This document shows, piece after piece, positions 24,704 through 34,060 of a DNA stretch of 64,000 nucleotides. Where the stretch lies: assembly GCF_003076135.1 (NCBI RefSeq), contig NZ_QDGZ01000001.1, forward strand, positions 248,001-312,000, given 5' to 3'. Numbering within the stretch: position 1 is the stretch's first letter; each line of letters begins with the position of its first letter. The DNA is from Nocardioides gansuensis. GTDB lineage: Bacteria; Actinomycetota; Actinomycetes; Propionibacteriales; Nocardioidaceae. Below the pieces are notes generated by a model. It was not told where the DNA came from and did no database searches. It was given only the letters and a program-made list of their open reading frames with translations. The translations under genes were made by a program, and so were the position numbers.

Positions 24704-25903
24704 ATGCTGATGCACTCGTTGCAGGACAAGCACAGGAAGAGGGCCGCGGCCGTGTCGCTGGCCGCAGTGCTGGGAGCCACCCCCTTCGTGGTGGCGATGA
24801 CCGTGGACTCCTCGGTCGCGGCGGGGCCTCCCGCCAGGATGAAGGGCGTCATCACCGCCGCCGGCGGTGGAGCACTCGGGGGCATCAGGGTCTCGGCTCT
24901 GTCACTCATGCCGATCGACGGCGTCAACCAGTGGGTCGAGGTGGACTCCGCCGTCAGTGGGGTGGACGGCCGCTTCAACGTCGGCAAACTCGCCGACGGG
25001 GCCTACCGGCTCCGCTACTACGACCCCACCGGGACGTTCGCGACGGAGTTCTACGACAACGCGCCGCGCGCCGACGCGGCGAACGACATCGTCCTGTCAG
25101 GCGGCAACACCGTCCGCAGCGGCCTCGACGCCGAGCTGGGCGGCGCGGCGCACCTCACCGGCAAGGTCACCGACAACCTTGGTAACGCCCTGGCGGGAGC
25201 CGTCGTGACCACCTACGTCCTCCAGGGTTCGGACTGGGTGCCGTACCAGTCGGTCGAGACCACGGCCGACGGCAGCTATGACCTCGGCGGCCTGCCGGCG
25301 GGCGACTACACCCTCGGGTTCTCCGACCCCGCCAGCGGCGCGACGGAGTACTGGAACGACGAGGCGGCGCTGGCCGACGCCGACACGCTCGCCGTCGACA
25401 GCTCGGGCACGACCGCGGGCCTCGACGCCAGCCTGGACACCGGCGCGACCCAGCCGCCGGAGCCGACCCCGACGGTGACCGAGACGGCGACTGCGACCGC
25501 CACGGCCACGGCGACCGCCACGGACACGGCCACCGCCACGGCGACCACCACCGAGACGGCCATGCCGGCGGAGACCGCCACGTCCACCACCACCACGACC
25601 GCGGCCGCGCCGACCCAGGTGACGACCATCCGCGTCCTGACGAAGCCGCGGATCAAGGGCGTGCGCATGGTGGGCCGGAAGCTCCGGGTCACCCAGGGCA
25701 CGTTCTCGCCCAGCCTGGTGGCGCGCAAGGTCCAGTGGCTCGCCAACGGCAAGGCCGTCAAGGGAGCGACCAAGTCGCGCCTGCGGCTCACGCCGAAGAT
25801 GCGCGGCAAGCGGATCTCGGTCAGGGTCACCGTCTCGGTGCCCGGGTCGAAGCCACTGGTCGTGAAGTCCGCACGCACCAAGCGGATCAAGCCCGCGTCC
25901 TGA
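24704..25903 (+). CDS. Secreted cell-surface protein with carboxypeptidase-regulatory-like and Ig-like domains
   Basis: The 399-aa product has an export signal (basic KHRKR, then a hydrophobic run ending near 40). Two carboxypeptidase-D-regulatory-like beta domains follow (about 45-125 and 135-215), each with a D-G-x-F/Y...G-x-Y-x-L core. A Thr/Ala-rich low-complexity linker spans about 260-310. The C-terminal Ig-like domain (about 315-395) has K-V-Q-W-L-A-N-G-K-A-V-K-G-A-T-K-S, common in actinobacterial surface proteins. There is no sortase motif. The start chosen has AGGGG 7 nt ahead. A second in-frame ATG follows two codons later. Confidence 0.8.
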   Translation: MLMHSLQDKHRKRAAAVSLAAVLGATPFVVAMTVDSSVAAGPPARMKGVITAAGGGALGGIRVSALSLMPIDGVNQWVEVDSAVSGVDGRFNVGKLADGAYRLRYYDPTGTFATEFYDNAPRADAANDIVLSGGNTVRSGLDAELGGAAHLTGKVTDNLGNALAGAVVTTYVLQGSDWVPYQSVETTADGSYDLGGLPAGDYTLGFSDPASGATEYWNDEAALADADTLAVDSSGTTAGLDASLDTGATQPPEPTPTVTETATATATATATATDTATATATTTETAMPAETATSTTTTTAAAPTQVTTIRVLTKPRIKGVRMVGRKLRVTQGTFSPSLVARKVQWLANGKAVKGATKSRLRLTPKMRGKRISVRVTVSVPGSKPLVVKSARTKRIKPAS

Positions 25904-25967
25904 CGGGCGGCCGGCTGGCGTTGACCGGCTCTGTTGACGGGCTGGGGCGGGCGGACGGCACGCGCCG

Positions 25968-25973
25968 TACGCT
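25968..25973 (+). promoter_or_regulatory. -10-like hexamer TACGCT before the enoyl-CoA hydratase
   Basis: It ends 6 nt before the ATG and no ribosome site lies between, which suggests a leaderless mRNA. Confidence 0.4.
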
Positions 25974-25979
25974 GACGGC

Positions 25980-26786
25980 ATGTCTGCTCGCCCCAGCCTC
26001 GTCTCCTGCCAGATCGAGGACGGCATCGCGCACGTGCGGCTGATCCGGCCGGACAAGCTCAACGCCCTGACCCTCGACACGCTGGACCAGCTGGTCAGTA
26101 CGGCGCGCAGGCTGCGCCGCGACAAGCGGCTGCGGGCCGTGGTGCTCTCGGGCGAGGGCGACGCGTTCTGCGCGGGCCTGGACTTCGCGACCGTGATGCA
26201 GGACCCCAAGGGCGTCGTCCGGGGCTTCATGCCGCGGCCCTGGCGGGGGACGAACACCTTCCAGGAGGCGTGCTGGGCCTGGCGCCGCCTGCCCGTCCCG
26301 GTGATCGCCGCCGTGCACGGCCACTGCCTCGGCGGCGGTCTCCAGATCGCGCTCGCGGCCGACTTCCGGATCGCGACGCCCGACTCGACCTGGTCCGTGC
26401 TCGAGGGCAAGTGGGGGATCATCCCCGACATGACCGGCGTGCGGAGCCTCGCCGAGCTGGTCGGGATCGACACGGCCAAGCGGCTCACGATGACCGCCGA
26501 GATGTTCTCCGGCAAGGAGGCGGCCGACCTCGGCCTGGTCACCCAGCTCGACGCCGACCCGGTCGCCGCGGCGCTCGGCTTCGCCCACCAGCTCGCACAG
26601 AAGTCGCCCGACCAGCTCGCCGCGACCAAGCGCATCTTCAACCGGACCTGGCACGCCAGCCCGCGGGCGACCTTCGCGCGCGAGCGATGGGAGCAGGCAT
26701 TCCTGCTCGTCGCCCGCAACACCAAGGCGACCCAGAAGGCCGTGGTCTCCAGGACCGCGCCGGTCTTCGGTCCGCGCCAGCGCTGA
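25980..26786 (+). CDS. Enoyl-CoA hydratase/isomerase (crotonase family)
   Basis: The 268-aa product has crotonase features: A-F-C-A-G-L-D oxyanion segment near 65, H-G-H-C-L-G-G-G-L-Q near 120 and A-A-D-F-R-I-A. At the first catalytic Glu position it reads L-E-G-K-W-G-I-I-P-D-M, and at the second D-M instead of the usual E-x-G. The exact reaction (hydratase, isomerase or hydrolase) is therefore open. It probably works in fatty-acid or aromatic beta-oxidation. It stands alone and converges with an SDR gene. Confidence 0.85.
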   Translation: MSARPSLVSCQIEDGIAHVRLIRPDKLNALTLDTLDQLVSTARRLRRDKRLRAVVLSGEGDAFCAGLDFATVMQDPKGVVRGFMPRPWRGTNTFQEACWAWRRLPVPVIAAVHGHCLGGGLQIALAADFRIATPDSTWSVLEGKWGIIPDMTGVRSLAELVGIDTAKRLTMTAEMFSGKEAADLGLVTQLDADPVAAALGFAHQLAQKSPDQLAATKRIFNRTWHASPRATFARERWEQAFLLVARNTKATQKAVVSRTAPVFGPRQR

Positions 26787-26808
26787 CGCCTCGCGTCCCG
26801 CGGGTCGA

Positions 26809-27825
26809 TCAGGGGTAGGACAGCCCCACGGTCTCCTCGCTGATCTCCCACAGCCGGCGCTGCGCCTCCCGGTCGTGGGAGAGGCGGCGGCTCGACACGA
26901 TCATCGGGGGACCGCGCAGCTCGCCGCGACCGCTCGGCCCGACGTACGTCGAGCCCGGCAGGTCGGCCGTCGCCGCCATCAGGCTCGGCCACGCGCCCGC
27001 GGCGGCCGACTGGGAGACGGCCTTGACCGCCGCGTCGAGGATGGCCGCGGGGCGACGGGGGGCCTCCCCCAGATGCGAGTGGGCGAACATCCCGTTGACC
27101 GTGAGGTGGGTGCCGGAGAGCCCGGGATGCGCGGCGAGCGCCTTGAGTGGCAGCCCGGCATCCCGCGCGCGCCGGTCGAGCTCGTAGGTGAAGAGCAGGT
27201 TGGCGAGCTTGGACTCGCCGTAGGCCGGCCACCGCTGGTAGCGCCGCCGGCTGCGGGGGTCGTGCAAGGGCGCCTGCCTGGCGGCCCGGTGCATCAGGGA
27301 GGAGACGGTGACGACTCTCCCTTCCCTTCTCTCCTCCCTTGACCCCTCCTTGCTGCCGTCGTCGGTGGCGACGAGCTGGGGGAGCAGCAGGCCGGTGAGC
27401 AGGAACGGGCCGAAGTGGTTGGTCGCCATCTGCGACTCGAGCCCGTCGACGGTGAGCCGGTGCGGCGTCGCCATGATGCCGGCGTTGTTGACCAGCACGT
27501 CGATCCGGCCGAGCACCACGGCGGCGGCACCGGCTCGGCGTACGGACGAGAGGTCGGCCAGGTCGACGACGAGGTGCTCGAGCGCGGCGTCGTGGACCTC
27601 CTTCCGGATCGCGGCGTCGGCCGCCGCGAGCTTCTCCTCGCTGCGGCCCGCCAGCACCACCCGCGCTCCCTTCCGGGTGAGCTCGAGCGCGGTGTGGTAG
27701 CCGATGCCGCCCAGGCTGGGCCCGGTGACGACGATCGTCCTGCCGGTCTGGTCAGGGATGTCGGCGAGGGTCCAGGGCTGCTGGCCGTCAGGTCCTTGCC
27801 CTTCAGGTCTTTGGCCACCGCTCAT
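26809..27825 (-). CDS. Short-chain dehydrogenase (retinol dehydrogenase/protochlorophyllide-reductase-like)
   Basis: The 338-aa product has the SDR cofactor loop T-G-P-S-L-G-G-I-G near residue 34, N-N-A-G near 110, catalytic S in V-S-S-L and Y-G-E-S-K near 210. Two polar insertions stand out: a Gly/Gln/Pro-rich N-terminal extension and a Lys/Glu/Arg run (SKEGSREERREG) before the catalytic Ser, encoded by a polypurine tract. Oxidoreductase of a lipid or steroid-like alcohol is inferred. The ATG overlaps the stop of the upstream mycothiol-linked gene. Confidence 0.85.
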   Translation of the reverse strand: MSGGQRPEGQGPDGQQPWTLADIPDQTGRTIVVTGPSLGGIGYHTALELTRKGARVVLAGRSEEKLAAADAAIRKEVHDAALEHLVVDLADLSSVRRAGAAAVVLGRIDVLVNNAGIMATPHRLTVDGLESQMATNHFGPFLLTGLLLPQLVATDDGSKEGSREERREGRVVTVSSLMHRAARQAPLHDPRSRRRYQRWPAYGESKLANLLFTYELDRRARDAGLPLKALAAHPGLSGTHLTVNGMFAHSHLGEAPRRPAAILDAAVKAVSQSAAAGAWPSLMAATADLPGSTYVGPSGRGELRGPPMIVSSRRLSHDREAQRRLWEISEETVGLSYP

Positions 27826-28631
27826 GGCGTGACCGCCATGACCTCGACGATGCGCTCGGCCAGGACGGGGTCACCCGCCAGCTGGACGCGGCCGGACTCG
27901 GGCTTGCGGCGCCCGCCGGCGAGCAGGGCGAAGGACTCCCGGTCGGTGCGGATCGTGACCGTGGGGTCTGCCGGCACCTCGACCGGGACGGCCCGGCCGG
28001 CGTCGTTCACCTCGACGGCCCGCGCGTGCCCGTCGATGTCCAGCACCACGCGGGTGCCGGCCGGTGCCTTGGCCCGCTTGGCCACCACGATCCCGAGGGA
28101 CTCGGCGAGATAGTCGGCGGTGTGTGCGGCCGGCGCGGTGTGGAGGCCACCCGGCAGGTCGAGCGCGCGGCGGAGGTCCTGTTCGTGCATCCACACGTCG
28201 AGGGGACGGTTGCGCAGCAGGGTGCGCGTGGACCAGCCGATCATCCCGAAGACGCCGGGTGCCGGGGCGTCGGGATCGGTCGGGGGATCCGCCAGGAGCG
28301 CGGTGTGCCGGGCCGTGGCGGCGGAGCGGATCTCGTTGATCAGCTCGTCGGGAGTGCGGTCCTTGCGCGCGACGACGCCCTGCTCGGTGAACTGGCCCAG
28401 CATCCCGCGCACATGTGCCGGCTCGCCGATCTCCACGTTGTCGTGCTCGGCGCCTGCGAGGAGTGCCTCGAGGTGCGCGGTGTGCGCGGCGATGTCGTGG
28501 ACGTCCCACCCCGGCAGGTCGGTGGGGTGGTGCCAGGCATCGTCGGGCACGTGCTCCAGCAGCGCGGTGAAGGCGTCGACCGCCTGCCACCACACGTCGA
28601 CGTAGCCGGCCAGCTCATCCGAGACACTCAT
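27822..28631 (-). CDS. Maleylpyruvate-isomerase-like mycothiol-dependent enzyme (DinB fold)
   Basis: The 269-aa product has the actinobacterial maleylpyruvate isomerase layout: N-terminal four-helix DinB domain with metal-binding His in D-L-P-G-W-D-V-H-D-I-A-A-H-T-A-H, and a C-terminal SCP2-like domain (about 170-265). Family members use mycothiol, supporting an actinobacterial host. The substrate is unknown. It is coupled to the SDR gene (ATGA), suggesting a shared catabolic or detoxification step. It is divergent from the NHL/thioredoxin gene. Confidence 0.85.
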   Translation of the reverse strand: MSVSDELAGYVDVWWQAVDAFTALLEHVPDDAWHHPTDLPGWDVHDIAAHTAHLEALLAGAEHDNVEIGEPAHVRGMLGQFTEQGVVARKDRTPDELINEIRSAATARHTALLADPPTDPDAPAPGVFGMIGWSTRTLLRNRPLDVWMHEQDLRRALDLPGGLHTAPAAHTADYLAESLGIVVAKRAKAPAGTRVVLDIDGHARAVEVNDAGRAVPVEVPADPTVTIRTDRESFALLAGGRRKPESGRVQLAGDPVLAERIVEVMAVTP

Positions 28632-28770
28632 GCGCTGCAGGGTAGTGCCCGCATGCTCGCGTCGGTGCGCTCACTCGTGCCCCCGCCTAGAGGGGGCAAG
28701 ACGTAGCGAGGACACAGGGTCAGTGGCGTCCTTGTCACGCGAGTCCTGGCACACCTCCCCCTCGTAGGCG

Positions 28771-28803
28771 AGGTCCGCCCGGTAAGGAGGTCCGCCCGGT
28801 AAG
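28771..28803 (+). repeat. Two tandem 17-bp repeats at the NHL gene promoter
   Basis: AGGTCCGCCCGGTAAG is repeated with a 17-bp period (28771 and 28788). The second copy runs into TAAGAAT, a -10-like element just before the GTG at 28812. A GCCCCC/GGGGGC hairpin lies at 28679-28697 in the same divergent region. A regulator site or replication slippage are both possible. Confidence 0.7.
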
Positions 28804-28811
28804 AATGTGCT

Positions 28812-30614
28812 GTGTCAGAGACCAGGGGGCGGGTGCGGGCGCCGGAGCTGCGCGGTCGCGCCTGGCTCAACACCGGCGGCAGCGAGCTGTCGACTGCCCA
28901 GCTGCGGGGCCGCTTCGTCCTCGTCGACTTCTGGACCTTCTGCTGCATCAACTGCCTGCACGTCCTCGACGAGCTCCGGCCGATCGAGGAGAAGTGGGCC
29001 GACGAGCTCGTCGTGGTGGGCGTCCACTCCCCGAAGTTCGTGCACGAGGCCGACCCGGTCGCCCTCGCCGCCGCAGTCGAGCGCTACGGCGTCCACCACC
29101 CCGTCCTCGACGATCCCGAGCTGGTCACCTGGTCGGCCTACGCCGCCCGCGCCTGGCCGACCCTCGTCCTGGTCGACCCCGAGGGCTACGTCGTCGCGCA
29201 GTACGCCGGCGAGGGCCACGGCCACGCGATCGACGCCCTACTCGCCGAGCTCGTCCCGCTCCATCGCGAGCGCGGGACCCTGCAGCCCGGCGACTCGCCG
29301 TACGTCCCTCCGGTCATCGAGCCCAGCGACCTCCGCTTCCCGGCCTCGGCCGTGCCCCTCCCCGACGGCCGGGTGCTCGTCGCGGACGCCGGTCACGACG
29401 AGGTCGTCGTCCTGGCCAGCCCCGAGGGCGACGACTCGGTCGAGCCGAGCCCGCTGGTCGAGCCTGTCGAGACCCGGATCGGCGGCTTCCGCGAGCCCAA
29501 CGGCCTGTGCCTGCTGCCGCAGGAGGTCGCGGCCGAGGTGGGGTACGACGTGGTGGTGGCCGACACGGTCGCCCACCGCCTGGCCGGGATCACCCTCGCG
29601 ACGGGGGAGGTGCGCACGCTCGCCGGCGACGGGACGCAGGGGATCGTCGGGGACGGGCACCTGAGCAGTCCCTGGGACGTGGCGTGGTGGCGCGACAAGG
29701 TCTGGGTCGCGATGGCGGGTGTGCACCAGCTGTGGATCTTCGACCCGCGCACCGGTCTCGCCGAGGTGGCGGGCGGCACCGGCAACGAGGGGCTCCTCGA
29801 CTTGCCACTGGAGGAGGCGTGGTTCGCCCAGCCTTCGCGGCTCGCGCCGGACGGTGACCGGCTCTGGGTCGTCGACAGCGAGACGTCGGCGGTGCGCTGG
29901 GTGCGGGACGGCGCCGTCCACACCGCCGTCGGCACCGGCCTCTTCGACTTCGGCTTCCGCGACGGCCCCGCGGCCCCCGGCGCCGAGGACGGCGCGCTGC
30001 TACAGCACCCGCTCGGCGTGACCGTCCTGCCCGACGGCTCGGTGGCGATCTGCGACACCTACAACGGCGCAGTACGCCGCCTCGCCGACGGTCAGGTCTC
30101 GACCCTCGCCACCGACCTCGCCGAGCCGAGCGCGGCGTACGTCGAGGCCGGACCCGGTCAGGATGGCCACCTCGTCGTCGTGGAGTCCGCCGCCCACCGG
30201 CTCGTCCGGATCCCGCTGGACGCCCGGGTGGCCGCGGCGGACTTCGCCCACACCACGCAGCGCCCCGTCACCGAGGTGGGACCCGCGCTCGACCTGGTGG
30301 TGGCGTTCACGCCGCCGCCCGGCCAGAAGGTCGACGACCGCTTCGGGCCGCCCTCCCAGCTCTTCGTGACCGCGACCCCGCCCGCGCTGCTGCGCGAGGG
30401 CGACGGGCGAGGCACCGACCTCACGAGGCGGCTGGTGCTCGACCCCGCGGTCGGGGACGGTGTGCTCCACGTGGCCGCGCGCGCCGCGTCCTGCGACGCC
30501 GACGGCGGCGAGGGCGCCGCCTGCCATCTGCACCAGCAGGACTGGGGCGTCCCCGTCCGGGTCGTGCCTGACGGCCCGCCGACCCTGTCGCTACCCCTGG
30601 GCGGGACCGCGTGA
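28812..30614 (+). CDS. Thioredoxin-like plus NHL beta-propeller protein (NHLRC2-like)
   Basis: The 600-aa product has an N-terminal thioredoxin-like domain (about 10-155) with W-T-F-C-C-I-N-C near residue 40 and cis-Pro W-P-T near 118, then a six-blade NHL propeller (about 170-480; repeated P-x-G-V/L-x-x-x-P-D-G-x-x-x-x-x-D) and a C-terminal beta domain. Human NHLRC2 has the same order and CCINC motif. It has no signal peptide. The segment S-P-L-V-E-P-V-E-T-R at the start of the propeller is encoded by the dispersed repeat. Redox role inferred, partner unknown. Confidence 0.88.
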   Translation: MSETRGRVRAPELRGRAWLNTGGSELSTAQLRGRFVLVDFWTFCCINCLHVLDELRPIEEKWADELVVVGVHSPKFVHEADPVALAAAVERYGVHHPVLDDPELVTWSAYAARAWPTLVLVDPEGYVVAQYAGEGHGHAIDALLAELVPLHRERGTLQPGDSPYVPPVIEPSDLRFPASAVPLPDGRVLVADAGHDEVVVLASPEGDDSVEPSPLVEPVETRIGGFREPNGLCLLPQEVAAEVGYDVVVADTVAHRLAGITLATGEVRTLAGDGTQGIVGDGHLSSPWDVAWWRDKVWVAMAGVHQLWIFDPRTGLAEVAGGTGNEGLLDLPLEEAWFAQPSRLAPDGDRLWVVDSETSAVRWVRDGAVHTAVGTGLFDFGFRDGPAAPGAEDGALLQHPLGVTVLPDGSVAICDTYNGAVRRLADGQVSTLATDLAEPSAAYVEAGPGQDGHLVVVESAAHRLVRIPLDARVAAADFAHTTQRPVTEVGPALDLVVAFTPPPGQKVDDRFGPPSQLFVTATPPALLREGDGRGTDLTRRLVLDPAVGDGVLHVAARAASCDADGGEGAACHLHQQDWGVPVRVVPDGPPTLSLPLGGTA

Positions 30615-30691
30615 CGCGTACGTGAGGATCACGCCGGGTACCGGACGCTTGGGCGCGGCACCCGCCTGCGCCCACGACGGAAGGAGTGAAC

Positions 30692-30904
30692 ATGGGCATC
30701 GGCCTCGGCATCATCCTGCTCGTCATCGGCCTGATCCTCGCGCTCGGAGCGGTGGACCTCCCGGCCGCCGTGGACGACGTGGTGGCCACCGAGACGCTCG
30801 GCTGGATCCTGATCATCATGGGCGTCGTGGCCCTGGTCCTCGCGCTGGTGATCAACCAGCAGCGGCGGCACACCACCCACGTGGAGGAGCGCCGCGAGCT
30901 CTGA
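30692..30904 (+). CDS. Small two-helix membrane protein, DUF6458 family
   Basis: The 70-aa product has two membrane helices (about 3-20 and 35-55) separated by the acidic loop A-V-D-L-P-A-A-V-D-D-V, and a His/Arg/Glu-rich cytoplasmic tail. The match to DUF6458 is from memory of the family pattern. The function is unknown. GGAG lies 6 nt ahead of the ATG. It is followed in the same direction by a reductase. Confidence 0.8.
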   Translation: MGIGLGIILLVIGLILALGAVDLPAAVDDVVATETLGWILIIMGVVALVLALVINQQRRHTTHVEERREL

Positions 30905-30949
30905 GCCGTGCAGCCGGGCTGAGCTCCTCGACCTGACCAGGAGGCACGC

Positions 30950-32089
30950 ATGAGCATGGTGATCGTCGGGGGCGGGCTCGCCGCCGCCAACGCGGCCAAG
31001 GAGCTGCGGGACCGGGACTACCCCGGTCCGGTGACGGTCGTGGCGGCCGAGTCCCACCTGCCCTACGAGCGACCGCCGCTGTCCAAGGGCATCCTGCTCG
31101 GCAAGGCCGGGCCCGACGACGCGGTGGTCAATCCCCAGGAGTGGTACGCCGAGCAGGAGGTCGACCTGCGCACCGGCACCCGCGCCGAGTCGGTCGACCT
31201 CGAGGCGCGCACGGTCACGCTGGCCGGCGGCGAGCAGCTGTCCTACGAGCGGCTACTGCTCGCGACCGGCGCGACCCCGCGCACCCTGTCCTCCTTCGAG
31301 GCGTCGAGCCTGCCCGTCACCACCCTCCGCACGCTCGAGGACTCCCTCGCCCTGAAGGAGCGCCTCGACCGCGACCTGCTGATCGTCGGCGCCGGCTGGA
31401 TCGGCCTCGAGGTCGCGTCGGCGGCCGTGCAGGCCGGCGGGCGCGTCACCATCGTGGACCCGGCGGCCCAGCCGCTCCTGGCGGCGCTGGGGCCCGAGGT
31501 CGGTGCGCTCTTCGCCGAGCTGCACCGCGGCCACGGCGTCGACCTGCGCCTCGAGACGTCGGTCGAGGCGGCCGCCGGTGACCTGGTCCGGCTCTCCGAC
31601 GGCCACGAGCTGAGCCCCGACCTCGTGGTCGTGGGCATCGGCGCCGTGCCCGACGACTCGCTCGCCCGGGACGCCGGCCTGGACGTGGACGGGGGCGTCC
31701 TGGTCGACGCGAGCCTGCGCACGAGTGACCCGCACGTGCTCGCCGCCGGCGACGTCGCCGTGCACGACCACCCCGTGCTGGGCCGGCGCATCCGCGTGGA
31801 GCACTGGGACACCGCGATCCACCAGGGCCGCCACGCCGCGCGGGTGATGCTCGGCGACGAGGCGCCCTACGACCGCCAGCCCTACTTCTACACCGACCAG
31901 TACGACATGGGCATGGAGTACGTCGGCAGCGTCGGCCCCGACGGCTACGACGACGTGGAGATCAGCGGGAGCGGGCTCGTGGAGGGCCTGCAGGTCGTCT
32001 GGAAGCGCGGCGGGACCGTCGTGGCGGTCATGCAGGCCAACGACTGGGACGCCATGGACTCGTTGCGCGCGCGCCTCGGCGGCGCCTGA
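30950..32089 (+). CDS. FAD-dependent ferredoxin/rubredoxin-type NAD(P)H reductase
   Basis: The 379-aa product has two Rossmann motifs, G-G-G-L-A-A-A-N near residue 7 (FAD) and G-A-G-W-I-G-L-E near 147 (NAD), Y-E-R-P-P-L-S-K near 42, and the second FAD motif A-A-G-D-V-A near 265. This matches the rhodocoxin/putidaredoxin reductase class that feeds electrons to ferredoxins for P450s or oxygenases. No P450 or ferredoxin gene lies next to it. A strong terminator follows. Confidence 0.9.
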   Translation: MSMVIVGGGLAAANAAKELRDRDYPGPVTVVAAESHLPYERPPLSKGILLGKAGPDDAVVNPQEWYAEQEVDLRTGTRAESVDLEARTVTLAGGEQLSYERLLLATGATPRTLSSFEASSLPVTTLRTLEDSLALKERLDRDLLIVGAGWIGLEVASAAVQAGGRVTIVDPAAQPLLAALGPEVGALFAELHRGHGVDLRLETSVEAAAGDLVRLSDGHELSPDLVVVGIGAVPDDSLARDAGLDVDGGVLVDASLRTSDPHVLAAGDVAVHDHPVLGRRIRVEHWDTAIHQGRHAARVMLGDEAPYDRQPYFYTDQYDMGMEYVGSVGPDGYDDVEISGSGLVEGLQVVWKRGGTVVAVMQANDWDAMDSLRARLGGA

Positions 32090-32104
32090 GCGGCGTACGA
32101 CGAA

Positions 32105-32134
32105 GGGCCGTCCCGGACGAATCCGGGACGGCCC
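32105..32134 (+). terminator. Rho-independent terminator after the reductase
   Basis: A perfect 13-bp stem GGGCCGTCCCGGA with a CGAA loop (32118-32121) is followed by TCTCTCGCT. It ends the plus-strand unit and could also stop the convergent acyl-CoA dehydrogenase transcript. Confidence 0.92.
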
Positions 32135-32167
32135 TCTCTCGCTACTCGACCAGCGAGGGCGGGTGGG

Positions 32168-34060
32168 TCAGAACGCAGCCTCGTCGAGGGCCATCAGGGA
32201 GTTGTCGACGGCCTCGGCGATGGCCCGCTCGGCCGTGATCCTCGGCAGGTTGGTCTGCGCGAAGAACTGGGCCGCGGCGATCTTGCCCTCGTAGAAGGCC
32301 TTGTCCTTGGCAGAGATCGAGGCGGCGTCGCCGGTCAGCTTCTCGAGCGCGACCTCGGCCTGGCGCAGCAGCAGCCAGCCGCAGATCAGGTCACCGAGCG
32401 CCATCAGCACGCGGGTCGTGTTGAGGCCGACCTTGTAGATGTGGGTGATCTCCTCCGCGGAGGCCATCAGGTCGTTGATCATGTGGCCGACGATCGCGTT
32501 GGCGTCCTCGAGCGCGGTGGCGAGCAGCGCGCGCTCGTTCTTGAGGCGGCCATCCCCCTCGGCAGAGCCGGCCCCTCCGGTGACGAACGCCTGGATCTCG
32601 GCGGCCAGGTGGCCCAGGGCGCGGCCCTGGTCCTTGACGATCTTGCGGAAGAAGAAGTCCTGGCCCTGGATCGCCGTGGTGCCCTCGTAGAGGGTGTCGA
32701 TCTTGGCGTCGCGGACGTACTGCTCGACCGGATACTCCTGCAGGAAGCCGGAGCCACCGAAGGTCTGCAGCGACTCGGTGCCGAGCAGCACCCAGGAGCG
32801 CTCGGAGCCGTAGCCCTTGACGATCGGGAGGAGCAGGTCGTTGACCGCCTCGGCGAGCTTGACGTCGTCCCCCTCCTCGCCGGCGTGCCTGGCGAGCATG
32901 ACCTTGTCCTGCCACGTCGCGGTGTAGAGCACCAGCGCGCGCATCGCCTCGGCGAAGGACTTCTGCGTCATCAGCGAGCGGCGCACGTCGGGGTGGTGGG
33001 TGATCGTGACGCGCGGGGCGGTCTTGTCGGCTGCCTGGGTCAGGTCGGCGCCCTGGACGCGCTCCTTGGCGTACTCCAGTGCGTTGAGGTAGCCGGTCGA
33101 CAGGGTCGCGATGGCCTTGGTGCCGACCATCATCCGGGCGTTCTCGATGACCTGGAACATCTGCGCGATGCCGTCGTGCACCTCGCCCAGCAGCCAGCCC
33201 TTCGCGGGCTCGCCGCCGCCGACCTGCGGGTCGCCGAACGTGACCTCGCAGGTGTTGGAGACCCTGATGCCCATCTTGTGCTCGACGTTGGTGACGTAGA
33301 CGCCGTTGCGCTCACCCGTGAGCTCGCCGCTTCGGAAGTCGAAGTGGATCTTCGGCACGATGAAGAGCGAGAGGCCCTTCGTGCCGGGGCCGCCGACGCC
33401 CTCGATGCCCTCGGGGCGGGCGAGGACGAGGTGGATGATGTTGTCGCACAGGTCCGACTCGGCGCTGGTGATGAAGCGCTTGACCCCGGTGATGTTCCAG
33501 GAGCCGTCCTCGTTGAGGGTGGCCTTGGTGCGGCCGGCACCGACGTCGGAGCCGGCGTCGGGCTCGGTCAGCACCATGGTGGTGTTCCAGCCGCGCTCGA
33601 CGATGATCTGCGCGATGCGCTTGTCGCGGTCGTTGCCGTTGCGGTGCACGACGCCCGCGAAGGCCGGGCCCGCGGCGTACATCCAGATGGGGGCGTTGGC
33701 GCCGAGCACCATCTCGCCGATGGCCCAGTTGAGCGACGACGGGGCGAGGGTGCCGCCGAGCTCTTCGTCGATCTGGAGCCGCCAGTACTCCGCGTCCATC
33801 CAGGCCTGGTAGCTCTTCTTGAACGACTCGGGCACCGGAGCGGTGTGGGTCACGGGGTCGAAGACAGGCGGGTTGCGGTCGCTGTCGACGTACGACGCGG
33901 CCAGGTCCTCCCGCGCAAGGCGGTCCACCTCGGCGAGGATCTCGCGGGCGGTCGCGCCGTCGATCTCCGCGAACGGACCCGTGCCGAGGATCTCGTCCCG
34001 GCCGAGCACCTCGAAGAGGTTGAACTCGATGTCGCGCAGGTTGCTCTTGTAGTGGCTCAC
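32168..34060 (-). CDS. Acyl-CoA dehydrogenase, long FadE5-like form
   Basis: The 630-aa product has the acyl-CoA dehydrogenase core with N-terminal extension ([15 protein letters not shown]) and C-terminal helical extension, as in mycobacterial FadE5. [11 protein letters not shown] near 170 binds FAD, and the catalytic Glu is in [10 protein letters not shown] near 450. It oxidises medium to long acyl-CoA in beta-oxidation. The start is GTG with GGTGG ahead. It is divergent from a TSUP transporter across a 301-bp gap. Confidence 0.92.
   Translation of the reverse strand: MSHYKSNLRDIEFNLFEVLGRDEILGTGPFAEIDGATAREILAEVDRLAREDLAASYVDSDRNPPVFDPVTHTAPVPESFKKSYQAWMDAEYWRLQIDEELGGTLAPSSLNWAIGEMVLGANAPIWMYAAGPAFAGVVHRNGNDRDKRIAQIIVERGWNTTMVLTEPDAGSDVGAGRTKATLNEDGSWNITGVKRFITSAESDLCDNIIHLVLARPEGIEGVGGPGTKGLSLFIVPKIHFDFRSGELTGERNGVYVTNVEHKMGIRVSNTCEVTFGDPQVGGGEPAKGWLLGEVHDGIAQMFQVIENARMMVGTKAIATLSTGYLNALEYAKERVQGADLTQAADKTAPRVTITHHPDVRRSLMTQKSFAEAMRALVLYTATWQDKVMLARHAGEEGDDVKLAEAVNDLLLPIVKGYGSERSWVLLGTESLQTFGGSGFLQEYPVEQYVRDAKIDTLYEGTTAIQGQDFFFRKIVKDQGRALGHLAAEIQAFVTGGAGSAEGDGRLKNERALLATALEDANAIVGHMINDLMASAEEITHIYKVGLNTTRVLMALGDLICGWLLLRQAEVALEKLTGDAASISAKDKAFYEGKIAAAQFFAQTNLPRITAERAIAEAVDNSLMALDEAAF

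Noticed and set aside
25097..27232. Minus-strand open frame of 711 codons
   Set aside because: It spans three real genes and lacks any domain; it arises from high GC content.
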